Part shown: piece by piece, positions 16,294 to 24,936 of the stretch
Position numbering within the stretch: the stretch's first letter is position 1
Layout of the letters: every line of letters starts with the position of its first letter
Source of the DNA: Limnohabitans parvus II-B4
Lineage (GTDB): Bacteria; Pseudomonadota; Gammaproteobacteria; Burkholderiales; Burkholderiaceae_C
Direction: 5' to 3'
Assembly: GCF_003063455.1 (NCBI RefSeq)
Contig: NZ_NESN01000001.1
Coordinates: 914,514-978,513, forward strand
DNA length: 64,000 nt
The notes under the pieces: model-generated
Database searches by the model: none
Told to the model about the DNA's origin: nothing
The model's input: only the letters and a program-made list of their open reading frames with translations
Program-made: the position numbers and the translations under genes

Positions 16294-17340
16294 ATGGAAA
16301 CACCTGCATTGAAAGATGGCGCCGCTGACCGGTGCTCGAACCCTGACTGCCGCGTCGCGCAAGATGGACGCTGCATAGAAGGATTCGGTAACAAAGCGGA
16401 ATGCCCTCAATTCGGCAAGCTCCAAATCGTGCAGATGAAGGACGTCGCGGACAGTAGCTTGGCGTCCATGCATGGTGTGGCAATGCCAGCTTCGACAACA
16501 TTGACAGTTGAAGAAGCAGACAACGTCATCAAGAAACGTGAAGCCCGCGTCATTGCAATAACTGGCCCGTTTGACGCAGGCAAGACCAGTCTCATTGCGG
16601 GCCTATACGATCTCTTCAACTTAGGCCCAGTTGGAAGTGTGGCGTTTGGACAATCCTATTCGCTTCAGGCTTTCGAGGAGGCTGCACATGACTCTCGCGC
16701 TACATCACGCAGGGAATCTCCCGAAACGAACCGCACTCCTAGGGGTGAAGTCCGTTTCTATCACTTTGAACTGTTCGACAGCTCCACAGGCGCATCCCCA
16801 TCGGTGCTCCTGGGTGATCGCGCAGGAGAAGAGTATCTTGAAACCCGGAGCAATACAGATTTGGCCAAGGGATTCCCAGAGTTACCTAGAGCAGATGTTT
16901 TAACGATACTCATCGATGGACAGCGGATGCTGGACGCTGGCCAACGCCACAATGTGCGCTCTGAGGCTCGCCAGACCATCCAGGCCTTCGTGGAAGCGGA
17001 TGTGGTGAGAGATACGCAATGCCTGGCCGTTGTACTGACCAAGCTTGATGCCGTTCGCAAATCTGAAGATAGTGGCAGCCAGGCAATGCATGATTTTGCA
17101 ATTCTCGTGGAGAAATTGCGCTCAACATTCGGTATGAGATTCACTGCCATCGAGTCGTTTGCAGTGGCCGCACAACCGAAATCCGATGGAGCCAAACAGG
17201 GCGAAGGCTTAGAAAAACTACTCGCCTATTGGATGATGGAACCTCGTCGCTACCAGCCTACGCAAGTCACAGTTGAGTCAACACAGACCGATCGCTACTT
17301 TGCCTTGCTGCCCATACCCCAAGTCGGAGGTATCAAGTGA
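16294..17340 (+). CDS. Double-GTPase system GTPase, Cys-rich N-terminus
   Basis: A 348-aa TRAFAC-like GTPase. Four cysteines in the first 40 residues (CSNPDC...C...C) suggest a zinc-binding knuckle. The GTPase core has P-loop ITGPFDAGKTSLIAG near residue 88, the G3-like LLGDRAGEEY near 170 and a G4-like VLTKLDAV near 248. It matches the DO-GTPase2 class as I recall it. It ends 4 nt into the next gene (GTGA). Together with the following GTPase it is expected to be the regulatory switch of the system. Confidence 0.75.
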   Translation: METPALKDGAADRCSNPDCRVAQDGRCIEGFGNKAECPQFGKLQIVQMKDVADSSLASMHGVAMPASTTLTVEEADNVIKKREARVIAITGPFDAGKTSLIAGLYDLFNLGPVGSVAFGQSYSLQAFEEAAHDSRATSRRESPETNRTPRGEVRFYHFELFDSSTGASPSVLLGDRAGEEYLETRSNTDLAKGFPELPRADVLTILIDGQRMLDAGQRHNVRSEARQTIQAFVEADVVRDTQCLAVVLTKLDAVRKSEDSGSQAMHDFAILVEKLRSTFGMRFTAIESFAVAAQPKSDGAKQGEGLEKLLAYWMMEPRRYQPTQVTVESTQTDRYFALLPIPQVGGIK

Positions 17341-18203
17341 CCGATCAATCAGTCGTCGTCATGGGGCTACCCGAGTCTGGGAAAACCACCTTCTTAGCTG
17401 CGCTGTGGCATTTGGTCAGCGAAGACGAAGTGGCCTGTAAGCTGAAGTATGTGACCTTGAAGGCTGGCAATGTAGACCATCTTCACGAGATCGCATCCCG
17501 CTGGCGCGAGGCCAAGAAGCAGGAACGCACATCGGTTTCCGGAGACAAGATCGTCTCGATGGTTCTGAAGACCGAACGGGGCGAGCCACAAACGATCACA
17601 TTTCCCGACGTTGCCGGTGAGGCCTTCCAGCAAATGTGGGAGCGGCGTGAATGTGACGAGGCGGTGGCTGAATGGCTCAAGGCACCAGGCGTGCTTCTCT
17701 TCGTCCATGCCGACAAGATCGTCACTCCGAGGTGGGTTGTCGTCGAGAAAATTTTGGCAGAAGCCTTGGATGTTGAGCGAGAAACGAAGGAAGTCATCGA
17801 CTGGTCGCCAGGTCTGGCGCCGACTCAAGTCCAACTGACGGATCTGTTGCAACTGTTGCAGTCAGCCCCCCTAAACGTCGGCCCTCGTCGCTTGGCGATC
17901 ATTCTGTCCGCTTGGGATAAAGCGGCAAAGCTTGAACTCACACCAGAGACGTACCTGGCAAAGAAACTACCCATGCTTAGCCAGTTTCTAAAGCACGGAC
18001 TCAACCCTCTTTGGGAGTTACGCGTATACGGAATCAGCGCCCAAGGTGGCGAATACGACGATAAGAACAGCTCATTGCCTGAGGCCAAACGACTTCGTGA
18101 AGTGAGCTTACCATCCGAACGGATCCAGGTAGTCTATGCAAATAACACGTCACACGATCTGACGGAACCCCTTCAATGGCTATTGATGCAGTCTCCCCCT
18201 TGA
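17337..18203 (+). CDS. Double-GTPase system second GTPase
   Basis: A 288-aa GTPase of the DO-GTPase1 type. P-loop VMGLPESGKTTFLAAL is at residues 8-23, the G3 motif TFPDVAGEAF is near residue 85, and a G4-like ILSAWDKA is near 190. The gene starts at GTG 17337, overlapping the stop of the first GTPase by 4 nt, and overlaps the next gene by 28 nt. Two unlike GTPases side by side is the hallmark of the GTPase-associated systems described by comparative genomics. No experimental function is known to me. Confidence 0.75.
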   Translation: MTDQSVVVMGLPESGKTTFLAALWHLVSEDEVACKLKYVTLKAGNVDHLHEIASRWREAKKQERTSVSGDKIVSMVLKTERGEPQTITFPDVAGEAFQQMWERRECDEAVAEWLKAPGVLLFVHADKIVTPRWVVVEKILAEALDVERETKEVIDWSPGLAPTQVQLTDLLQLLQSAPLNVGPRRLAIILSAWDKAAKLELTPETYLAKKLPMLSQFLKHGLNPLWELRVYGISAQGGEYDDKNSSLPEAKRLREVSLPSERIQVVYANNTSHDLTEPLQWLLMQSPP

Positions 18204-20263
18204 ACATCACACTCCATCAATCGCTGCACGGATATTCGGGCGGTCATCGGCAACTTGCATGTTCCACCAAGCTTTCGCAAGACGATGCGAAATTGGTGCT
18301 GACGATGAGCGACGTTTCTGGGTCGGGGATAGCCTCCGAGGACAACAGCTACTTGACCGGCTACCCGCTCAAGGATGTTGCTATGTATGCTCTGGCAAAA
18401 ACTTGGTCAGCGCCGGAGATGCCTCGGCCTGGTTGTGTTTGGACCCACACCATCTACATCGAATTTGCTGATTTAGCCACCATCATTGCGCCTTCACGAT
18501 TGACTAAGTTATTCAATCGACCGGAATCGACAGGTTGGTCCAGTTACGGCGTGCCAACGTCCATGAACGTTTTGGACTTCAACGAGCAGGAACTTAGATT
18601 GTCATTGTCGGGCGAGCAATGGTTAGCCTCCGTTCTGAAGGCGCTGTATGACTCCCCGCGCGAACGTGTGGCGACAAAGCGTGACCCATCCGTTTCTGTT
18701 GATACGCTTACATTGCAGATCTGGAATCAACAATGGCCACGTCTACGCCGTTCGTTTCGTTTCTGTACTTTGACAACCAAGGACAGGTCCGCTCTCGGGG
18801 CCCCGTTTGACTTGCAAGTGTTACCCAATGAAGAATTGGCAGGTCGGATGCGGCATGCGGGAGTACTGACGACGATGCCATTGTCTGATGTACACCAACC
18901 CGATTGGCTAATAACACTGCTCGACGACGTGCGACAACCCAACCTCGGTGGACTTCGAGAAACCCTCAAAAAACTTGGTGCAGATACGCTTGGTGGCCGA
19001 GAAGCGATGCCAACACTCTGTATGTTCCATCGTGCCACCAGTCGTTCGTCTTCACCAGAAGACTTGCAGCAAGCGATAGCTATGCTGGACAAGCCGGGGC
19101 CTCTCGCCCGATCAGACGCAGCACGCGCTCTACTCGTTGAGCACATCCTGACCGTGTTAGGAGACGCAGATGACCTCACTGTGACGTTCCTTTGGGAAAA
19201 TTGGCAATTCCTCGATACCAAGCGGCTTTGCGGTGGCGATAGTCAGTTGGCGCTCAAGCTTTGGCGCAGATTCCCTGAACGACTGCTGATGGCATTGTGC
19301 GGTGACAGCCCGGAGAAGGCGAACTGGGCAGCTGCGGTAATCAGTTCCTTGAACGCGAAAGATCTTGTTGAGGCATGGCCAGACACAGATGTGCCGCTGA
19401 GCTTCGTGCTTGCCATCCACCTCGAGCTTCTCGATATGCCAGCTTTCTGGAAACGTCTAACAGTTCAGTCATCTAGCGATTTACATGGGATCGAGTTGTC
19501 TGATAAAGCCGTGAGCGCGCTAATTAGTGGGATGGAGCGAAGCTCTGCTATGAGCATTGCTGTTCAGTGGCTAGGTCCGCTACGCGTGCTGAACGTATTG
19601 CAGACTCGGACACAGCATACGGATTGGACACCCAACGACCTGCGGTGGATTTCTTATTGCGTCAGAGACACATCCATTGTCGCGGAGTTTCTCAGTCGAA
19701 CTCAAGCGCCATCCGTACAGGTCGTACAAGCACTCGCTCACGAACTGAATCCGGACAGTGTGCCGAACCAGTACGGAGACGACCCATGGTTCACGACCTT
19801 GCAGAATCTCAAGGAGATGCATGGGTCTATACCAATGGGCTTGGCAGCCTATGGATTCGCTCGCGCGTTGGGCTGGAGTTCACGCAGCGTCGCCGAGTTA
19901 CTGCAGATGACGTTTGAGCAGCTTCATAGTGCAGTGTCTGACTCTAGACTGAACGACGAAGCATGGAAATTGATTGAACAACGACTGTCGTGGGTCCCAG
20001 AAGACATGCGGGGGAATCGAGGGAAAAGATTAATAAAAATAGTGGCCGAGGTATTCGTGGCTCGACGACTCTGGCCATTTGCGTTCGCTTGGATGGCAAG
20101 CAACACGGATCTTTACATTGCTTTGTTGGAAGAGGCTGCTGATCGATGGGGCGGAAAGCGCTTCTTAAGGAGCGTCGAGAAATCGCTTGAGAACGCGGAC
20201 GCTGCCACCGAGGCCAGACGAGAACTGATCCACAGGTTCTTGCGTCAGGATCGCCTATTGTGA
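18176..20263 (+). CDS. GTPase-associated protein 1 (GAP1)-like
   Basis: A 695-aa protein, last gene of the operon. The N-terminus carries LHQSLHGYSGGHRQLACST and then GCVWTHTIYIEFADLA, motifs I associate with the GAP1 N-terminal domain (type 1). The remainder is helical and looks like a long repeat or docking region. No nuclease, TM or signal sequence is seen. It may be the sensor or GTPase-stimulating partner. Start is the ATG at 18176, inside the end of the preceding GTPase gene, which implies tight co-translation. Confidence 0.7.
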   Translation: MAIDAVSPLNITLHQSLHGYSGGHRQLACSTKLSQDDAKLVLTMSDVSGSGIASEDNSYLTGYPLKDVAMYALAKTWSAPEMPRPGCVWTHTIYIEFADLATIIAPSRLTKLFNRPESTGWSSYGVPTSMNVLDFNEQELRLSLSGEQWLASVLKALYDSPRERVATKRDPSVSVDTLTLQIWNQQWPRLRRSFRFCTLTTKDRSALGAPFDLQVLPNEELAGRMRHAGVLTTMPLSDVHQPDWLITLLDDVRQPNLGGLRETLKKLGADTLGGREAMPTLCMFHRATSRSSSPEDLQQAIAMLDKPGPLARSDAARALLVEHILTVLGDADDLTVTFLWENWQFLDTKRLCGGDSQLALKLWRRFPERLLMALCGDSPEKANWAAAVISSLNAKDLVEAWPDTDVPLSFVLAIHLELLDMPAFWKRLTVQSSSDLHGIELSDKAVSALISGMERSSAMSIAVQWLGPLRVLNVLQTRTQHTDWTPNDLRWISYCVRDTSIVAEFLSRTQAPSVQVVQALAHELNPDSVPNQYGDDPWFTTLQNLKEMHGSIPMGLAAYGFARALGWSSRSVAELLQMTFEQLHSAVSDSRLNDEAWKLIEQRLSWVPEDMRGNRGKRLIKIVAEVFVARRLWPFAFAWMASNTDLYIALLEEAADRWGGKRFLRSVEKSLENADAATEARRELIHRFLRQDRLL

Positions 20264-20568
20264 TGTGACATACCGGCCATGCGCTAGGCTCGTTCGGGAT
20301 TACAGAGCTAGATGGCCAAGGGGTGGGTGAACTTGTACAAGACTGCTCCGTGCTTCAGACTTATTCGAACTGGGAAGTTTAAATCCATGCCCCCGTTTGC
20401 AGCGGTTCCGTCCGTCATCTCGCTGATGCCGATGGGCTGCCCTATGCGGCATTCCGATCACTCGCGACTGGCAGGTAGGCTTCTATGGCTGGTCGGCGTA
20501 AATTCCAGCATCACGAGTACAAGGTATTCTGAACAAATACCCCGAACAATTTCAGCCCACTCGAAGCC
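20264..20568 (+). other. Gene-free stretch, possible degraded coding remnant
   Basis: No convincing intact gene. Short frames interrupted by stops can be read, for example one with GVGELVQDCSVLQTYSNWEV and, further on, LADADGLPYAAFRSLATGR and MAGRRKFQHHEYKVF. These look like pieces of a decayed gene but no family was recognised. An 86-codon uninterrupted frame here has atypical composition and no ribosome binding site. Confidence 0.3.
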
Positions 20569-21342
20569 ATGAACAAAAAATCGAAGGCGCTCAAAGCCCT
20601 GCTCGAAAAATTATCCAAAGGGCTGCCTGAAGTTCCAAAACAGGCTGAGCACATCCCAGCCCCGAAGATACGTAAGAAGAAGAAACTCAACACTAATGAC
20701 AAGTGGCGTTCATTGCTGTGGAGTATTGACACTGCTGAAGCGCATGGTTCCAAAGCTGTAGAAGGACTGATGCAAGCACTTGCTCGGATAGTACAGGCCG
20801 AAATTCTTCAGGGATTGCTATTCGACGCTCGACCACACCGAACAGCTCCTGACTGCCCTGAATTACTACTGTGGGATTCATCAACCCCGGTCAGGGAAGA
20901 CGGTTCTACGATGAAAAATTTACTCCGTCACGAATCTGGTGAGGTGTCGCTCGATTTAGCTTATTCAGCGGTTATTCCGCAGCCGTGGGAACGGTGGAGA
21001 TTGGCCCGCGCGTTTCAAAACCTCGGCCCCACAGGCAAACACGGCAATTGGCGTCAAACCGACAATACACGCGCCGTCGTTTGGCTACCGTGGCCGTTAA
21101 CGTGGATCGATAATGGAAACCATACGGCGATGGCGGCAATAGTGACGCATGGCGGAACAGTTCAGGTTTCAGAATCGCTCAACGCCAAGGACCTGTTGCT
21201 GGCCGTCTACAGCGACGGCGAAAACTGGGTCAGGATCGATAACGGCGAAATCATCGAACCTGTCCGATCTTTGGCAATGGCGGGAATTTTCGAGATCGGT
21301 CGGCGTCTCGTGGGGGCTAAAAGACCGGACCACTCGACATAA
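20569..21342 (+). CDS. DUF6710-like protein
   Basis: A 257-aa protein. The N-terminus is Lys-rich (MNKKSKALKALLEKLSKGL). The C-terminal half contains RLARAFQNLGPTGKHGNW, VVWLPWPLTWIDNGNHTAMA and a closing GIFEIGRRL, which resembles what I recall of DUF6710 proteins. Function unknown. The NGNH motif is reminiscent of ADP-ribosyl or nuclease folds but I cannot support that. It is the last intact gene before the recombinase remnant and may be cargo of the older serine-recombinase element. Confidence 0.55.
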   Translation: MNKKSKALKALLEKLSKGLPEVPKQAEHIPAPKIRKKKKLNTNDKWRSLLWSIDTAEAHGSKAVEGLMQALARIVQAEILQGLLFDARPHRTAPDCPELLLWDSSTPVREDGSTMKNLLRHESGEVSLDLAYSAVIPQPWERWRLARAFQNLGPTGKHGNWRQTDNTRAVVWLPWPLTWIDNGNHTAMAAIVTHGGTVQVSESLNAKDLLLAVYSDGENWVRIDNGEIIEPVRSLAMAGIFEIGRRLVGAKRPDHST

Positions 21343-21441
21343 ATCGCTTCTCCAGCCTCCTCATAATCCAGCAACAGTAGGAGTTTGACAACAAGGGAAT
21401 AGGTCCCATTTCGGACCCGGGGTACCCTAATCGCGCTCGGC

Positions 21442-21639
21442 GCACGGGTAGTTCTCTATCCGGATCAGGTCCAGATTTCGGTCAATGTATCGGCACGTTC
21501 TGTGCTCCTAAAAGGCTTCCTGCAATCGGATTCCAAGCCGACAAAGTCCCCAAAAAACCGCCAACGAAGCCCAGACAGCGTCGCACGTGTTACAGAACAT
21601 CGATCCGTCGTACCACCAAAGGACACAAAAGAAACCTAG
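21442..21639 (+). pseudogene. Serine recombinase C-terminal remnant
   Basis: Only the last about 65 codons of a recombinase gene remain. Read in frame from 21442 they give RVVLYPDQVQIS and end VPPKDTKET-stop. These align with the C-terminus of the intact recombinase at 24937-26421 (VVLYPDQVQIS ... VPPKKTKET-stop). The reading frame is preserved but many codons differ, so it is a diverged paralogue rather than a recent copy. Upstream sequence back to 21343 holds no matching codons, meaning the rest was deleted. Confidence 0.8.
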
Positions 21640-21883
21640 TCAATCATGAGGAGCAAGATTCACATCAAACTGCCGGGCTGCAACCCGCATGAATCCTAGG
21701 TTCGTCTCTTGGTGCGACCAAGAGAAAACGTAGAAAGAGAGAATTTCGGGTAGAGAAAACGAATACTTTCCCGAATTTCTGGCCATCCACGGCCAAGAGA
21801 CTTTTTCAGGAATGGCGCCAACACTGAGCCGTAGCGCGATGCGCGAACGGCATAGAGAGCCGTTCGCGGGTGATGAATGGTAG
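21442..21883 (+). repeat. Serine-element end, copy 1 (442 bp)
   Basis: It aligns without net length change to 26224-26665. It contains the recombinase 3' end, then a noncoding tail with two conserved hairpins: CTCTTGGT/ACCAAGAG (21706-21724) and GCGAACGGC/GCCGTTCGC (21843-21867). Similarity stops after AATGGTAG (21876-21883). In copy 2 those bases run into the 3' end of the tRNA gene. This looks like the fixed right end of a recombinase element. Confidence 0.75.
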
Positions 21884-22095
21884 AAAAGTTAATCATGAAC
21901 AGAACCAAGTGATTGGTCCCGGGCACCAGCCTCTATTTCGCCTCAATAGTACGAGGTAGTGAATCAGCGGCAAAAAACACTTGATTGAGCCAGGGGGTCA
22001 ATCTAGGGTTGCATCGCCCCAACGGCGCTGCCAGCTTGCGGCCACGTTCTGGCCCTTGCGAGCTGACGGGCTTCGGCTGGTCGGCATTAAGGGAC

Positions 22096-22124
22096 TTGAC
22101 ATGGTAAGGTTTATTCCTTACCAT
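22096..22124 (+). promoter_or_regulatory. prlF-yhaV promoter with overlapping operator
   Basis: TTGACA at 22096-22101 and TACCAT at 22119-22124 are separated by 17 bp, a sigma-70-type promoter. Between and over them lies ATGGTAAGG-N6-CCTTACCAT (22101-22124), a perfect 9-bp inverted repeat. This fits autorepression by the toxin-antitoxin complex. Confidence 0.7.
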
Positions 22125-22148
22125 GCGTGCTGCATTAGGAGTATTGCC

Positions 22149-22469
22149 ATGCCTGCTGTCCACGAAGTGGCCACGATCACCTCGAAGGGGCAAATCACCT
22201 TGCCCAAGCCTATCCGTCAAGCCCTCGGGGTGGACTACGGGGGGAAAGTTGCATTTGATCTGCGCGGATCCCAGGTGGTGGTCACCCGCGTGGAAGAGTC
22301 GTCCCATGATGATCCGGCCATCAGCTGCTTCTTGAATCTGCTGGAGGCAGACATCCGCACCGGCAAGCACCTGACCAGCTTGCCAGACGACCTAACGCAA
22401 GCCATGTTGGCAACTCTGCGCCAGCCGACCGATCTGAGAGCCGATATTGACGGCGAAGTGGCGCTGTGA
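22149..22469 (+). CDS. prlF: PrlF-type antitoxin (AbrB/SpoVT fold)
   Basis: A 106-aa antitoxin. The swapped-hairpin AbrB domain is at residues 5-50 (EVATITSKGQITLPKPIRQAL, shown here in part) and a C-terminal toxin-binding segment follows. PrlF neutralises the YhaV ribonuclease and represses its own operon. I start at the ATG at 22149, with AGGAG properly spaced, not at the longer frame. The stop overlaps the toxin start by 4 nt. Confidence 0.85.
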   Translation: MPAVHEVATITSKGQITLPKPIRQALGVDYGGKVAFDLRGSQVVVTRVEESSHDDPAISCFLNLLEADIRTGKHLTSLPDDLTQAMLATLRQPTDLRADIDGEVAL

Positions 22470-22921
22470 TTCAGCGCCATGGGTGGACGCTGCTGTTCCA
22501 CGAGTGCCTCACAGAGCAGCTGCAAAAGCTGCATACCGCAACCGAGCGAGCCAAGCAGCAAGACCCCGCAGGCTATGAGTCCAACGCGAACTTCCGGCTG
22601 TTTGCTGCGCTGTCAAAGTTAATTTTTGACGCTGTGCCCAGTGATCCTAATCGCGAGGAGTATCGACAAGGCAACACCATGGGCAGCGCGTTTCGTCATT
22701 GGCGACGCGCGAAGATCGGTCGGCGGTTTCGGTTGTTTTTTCGATTTGATTCGAAGTCCCGGATCATCATTTTTGCCTGGGTCAATGACGAGAATACCTT
22801 GCGCTCATCAGGCAGCAAGAGTGACCCTTACGCTGTTTTCCAGAGGATGCTGAAACAAGGTCACCCACCTGACGACTGGGCGGCCCTCGTGTCCAGCAGC
22901 CGGACCGACTGGAAATCGTAG
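22466..22921 (+). CDS. yhaV: YhaV toxin (ribonuclease)
   Basis: A 151-aa toxin of the RelE-superfamily YhaV type. Recognisable segments are HGWTLLFHECLTEQL at the N-terminus, LFDAV-like hydrophobic core and LGNTMG-like GNTMGSAFRHWRRAKIGRRF near residue 75, then RLFFRFDSKSRIIIFAWVND and the C-terminal HPPDDW. It cleaves mRNA at the ribosome in related systems. Translation starts at GTG 22466, inside the prlF stop. The complete pair probably stabilises the small element. Confidence 0.88.
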   Translation: MIQRHGWTLLFHECLTEQLQKLHTATERAKQQDPAGYESNANFRLFAALSKLIFDAVPSDPNREEYRQGNTMGSAFRHWRRAKIGRRFRLFFRFDSKSRIIIFAWVNDENTLRSSGSKSDPYAVFQRMLKQGHPPDDWAALVSSSRTDWKS

Positions 22922-23033
22922 CCTCACAACGCTTTCGTCTGTGCAACCTCACAGACCTTTTCTTTGTGTGTCCCTCGACTTATCGGCAAAAACACGCGTG
23001 AATGCAGCTCCGTCCTTACAAGGAGCATGCACC

Positions 23034-23261
23034 ATGCGAACTACCCTGACCGAAACCGAGCTTGCTGCCCGATGGTCCGTTAGCCCAAAAACTCTTCAAA
23101 GGTGGCGAGCCCTTCAGCTTGGACCGGAGTATTTGAAGATTGGCATGAAGATCCAGTACACGCTTGCGGCAATAGAAAATTATGAAAATCCCGCTAGGCC
23201 AATGAGAATTGCAGAAATCGTGGAATTTCTACTGTCTGTATACGGGCCTGATCGACAATGA
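23034..23261 (+). CDS. Small HTH (excisionase-like) protein
   Basis: A 75-aa protein with TETELAARWSVSPKTLQRWR followed by LGPEYLKIGMKIQYTLAAIE, the same winged-helix module as in the gene at 5213-5497. AAGGAG lies well placed upstream of the ATG at 23034. It is coupled to the next gene by ATGA. It may be an excisionase for this element or a repressor of the DUF6088-type gene. Confidence 0.75.
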   Translation: MRTTLTETELAARWSVSPKTLQRWRALQLGPEYLKIGMKIQYTLAAIENYENPARPMRIAEIVEFLLSVYGPDRQ

Positions 23262-23662
23262 ATATCACTGACCGCATTAGATGCTCCGTTCATCGTCGAA
23301 ACGACCTCGTGTTTCGTCCTGCTGACTTCATGAGATTTGGCAGTGAAACATCGGTCAGGCGCGCGATCAAGAAGCTGACCAACATTGGCGTACTGGTGCG
23401 ACTTGGCGTGGGCATTTATGCCAAGGCCAAACCTAGCGTGATTTCAGGCAAACCTATCCCAGTTCAGCCTCTCGAGGTGCTCGGCCCACAAGCATTGACC
23501 AAACTCGGCGTACGTCTGGGCCAATCGCTTCAGACTGCAGCGTACAACTCTGGCCGAACTGTCCAGGTCCCTACGGGTGTCGTCGTTAACATTGGCAAAC
23601 AACGAATCAGCCGCAAAATTGGATTCAACGGTAGGTTCCTGCAATATGAGCGCGCAACCTAA
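23258..23662 (+). CDS. DUF6088 / AbiEi-type antitoxin-like protein
   Basis: A 134-aa protein with a winged-helix start (FRPADFMRFGSETSVRRAIK, LTNIGVLVRLGVGIYAK) typical of DUF6088 and AbiEi N-terminal domains. Members act as antitoxins or transcriptional regulators for nucleotidyltransferase toxins. No nucleotidyltransferase gene follows here, so it may be an orphan or may pair with a gene lost during assembly of the cluster. Confidence 0.7.
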   Translation: MNITDRIRCSVHRRNDLVFRPADFMRFGSETSVRRAIKKLTNIGVLVRLGVGIYAKAKPSVISGKPIPVQPLEVLGPQALTKLGVRLGQSLQTAAYNSGRTVQVPTGVVVNIGKQRISRKIGFNGRFLQYERAT

Positions 23663-23683
23663 AGCGCGGAAGGAGCTTTGAAC

Positions 23684-24142
23684 ATGAAATGTCCTGTATG
23701 CGGCGCAGCGGAATTGATTCGCGACACTAGGGATATGCCCTACGCCTACAAGGGTGCATCCACCACCATCAAGGGAGTTACGGGCGATTTTTGTCCTGCA
23801 TGCGATGAAGCGGTTTTGGAAGCGGCTGAATCAACTCGTACTAATAAATTAATGATGCAATTCAACAAGGAAATCAATGCGGCGTACGAAGCTGATGAGG
23901 GGGCTCTGACCATAGCCCAGCTCACTCAGATCAAAAAATCAGCACCAAAGGCCATGAATGCTATCGCTGCTGATAGCACAGCGCAAAATCAGGTCCTGCC
24001 CATACCAGCCGTTGAGCAGGTGGATGACCTCCACCTGTCTCATGCTGACCAAGAGGCATTTGCCAAAGCTTTGCTATCACCTGAACCCCCAAATGCCGCG
24101 CTAAAAAATGCCACAGCAAAAGCCAATGAGTTTTTTGGCTAA
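23684..24142 (+). CDS. Chimera: MqsA-like zinc domain plus DUF1778 C-terminus
   Basis: A 152-aa protein. Residues 1-45 are an MqsA/YgiT zinc finger (MKCPVCGAAELIRDTRDMP, later FCPACDE). The usual MqsA helix-turn-helix is absent. After a low-complexity bridge, the last 40 residues read VDDLHLSHADQEAFAKALLS and PNAALKNATAKA, which looks like the tail of a DUF1778 (TacA/RelB-like) antitoxin. The bridge holds GCTATC-N6-GATAGC, a small inverted repeat. Start is the ATG at 23684 with AGGAG eight bases before. MqsR toxin and a GNAT toxin are both absent. Confidence 0.65.
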   Translation: MKCPVCGAAELIRDTRDMPYAYKGASTTIKGVTGDFCPACDEAVLEAAESTRTNKLMMQFNKEINAAYEADEGALTIAQLTQIKKSAPKAMNAIAADSTAQNQVLPIPAVEQVDDLHLSHADQEAFAKALLSPEPPNAALKNATAKANEFFG

Positions 24143-24156
24143 TTGACGATCAGGGC

Positions 24157-24765
24157 TCACAGGCCTTTCATCTGAGCGGCACAGGCTTCCAAGGTCCGCT
24201 GACGGGCCAAGATTGCAAAGAACAGCCGCAGGGTGTTGAAGGCATCCACATCAGCCCGGTGGGCCTTCCCTACGAACTGCAACTTGTAGCGTGCCATGGC
24301 TTTGGACAGCCCACCCTGCTGAACTTTGCCGGTTGGCGTTCGAGCCAAAGACAGCAACGTGGCCCAGGTCTTGACGTCAATCCAGCGCCGACCGAAGTGA
24401 GGAAAAACAACTTGCGCACGCGCAAAAGCCTCCAACAGATCAGTGGAGTCACCACCACCCCATGTGACCGGGTTGACGAACACCGCATGCTCGTTAAGCA
24501 GCTCGCCCAGCTCAGCCGCGCATTGCGCCAGGCTCACACCAGCCTGGCAATCCTCATCGGTGATGCCTGTCAGTTGCGTGATGAACTCGCTGATGGGTTC
24601 ATCCACTTTCAAGTTCCAGCACCGGACCACGTACTCTTGCTGGATCTGTGCGGCGCTGCCAATGGCCACGCCGACTTGGATGATGGTGCCGCTGGGCTGG
24701 TTGTACTCCAGATCCAGTGCGACATAGCGCTGCGTGTCAATCAAGGGCTGCGGCGTGGCGGTCAT
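24157..24765 (-). CDS. DnaQ-like 3'-5' exonuclease
   Basis: A 202-aa DEDDh exonuclease. Exo I is YVALDLEYNQPSG, with a variant EYN in place of DxE spacing, exo II is around PVTWGGGDSTDLLEAF, and exo III is KAHRADVDAFNTLRLF near residue 178. Genes of this type occur in many mobile elements. It is the only minus-strand gene in the small element and lies convergent with the chimeric antitoxin. Start chosen at the ATG at 24765. Confidence 0.75.
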   Translation of the reverse strand: MTATPQPLIDTQRYVALDLEYNQPSGTIIQVGVAIGSAAQIQQEYVVRCWNLKVDEPISEFITQLTGITDEDCQAGVSLAQCAAELGELLNEHAVFVNPVTWGGGDSTDLLEAFARAQVVFPHFGRRWIDVKTWATLLSLARTPTGKVQQGGLSKAMARYKLQFVGKAHRADVDAFNTLRLFFAILARQRTLEACAAQMKGL

Positions 24766-24936
24766 GTTGGGGCTGCTTGTCGTGGGAAATGCTGACCCGC
24801 CTACGTTACCAGCTTCGGTGGGCGGCAACCCATCAACTTTGCTACAGCAGTTGCCGACTTGTACCGATCAGCTTGCCATGTCACTGGGCAGATGTCCGGA
24901 TGAGCCATGGCCCTCGATCTGAGATGATGCGAGCTT

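Noticed and set aside
20312..20572. 86-aa plus-strand frame
   Set aside because: No ribosome binding site and unlikely composition; other short frames here look like pieces of decayed coding sequence.
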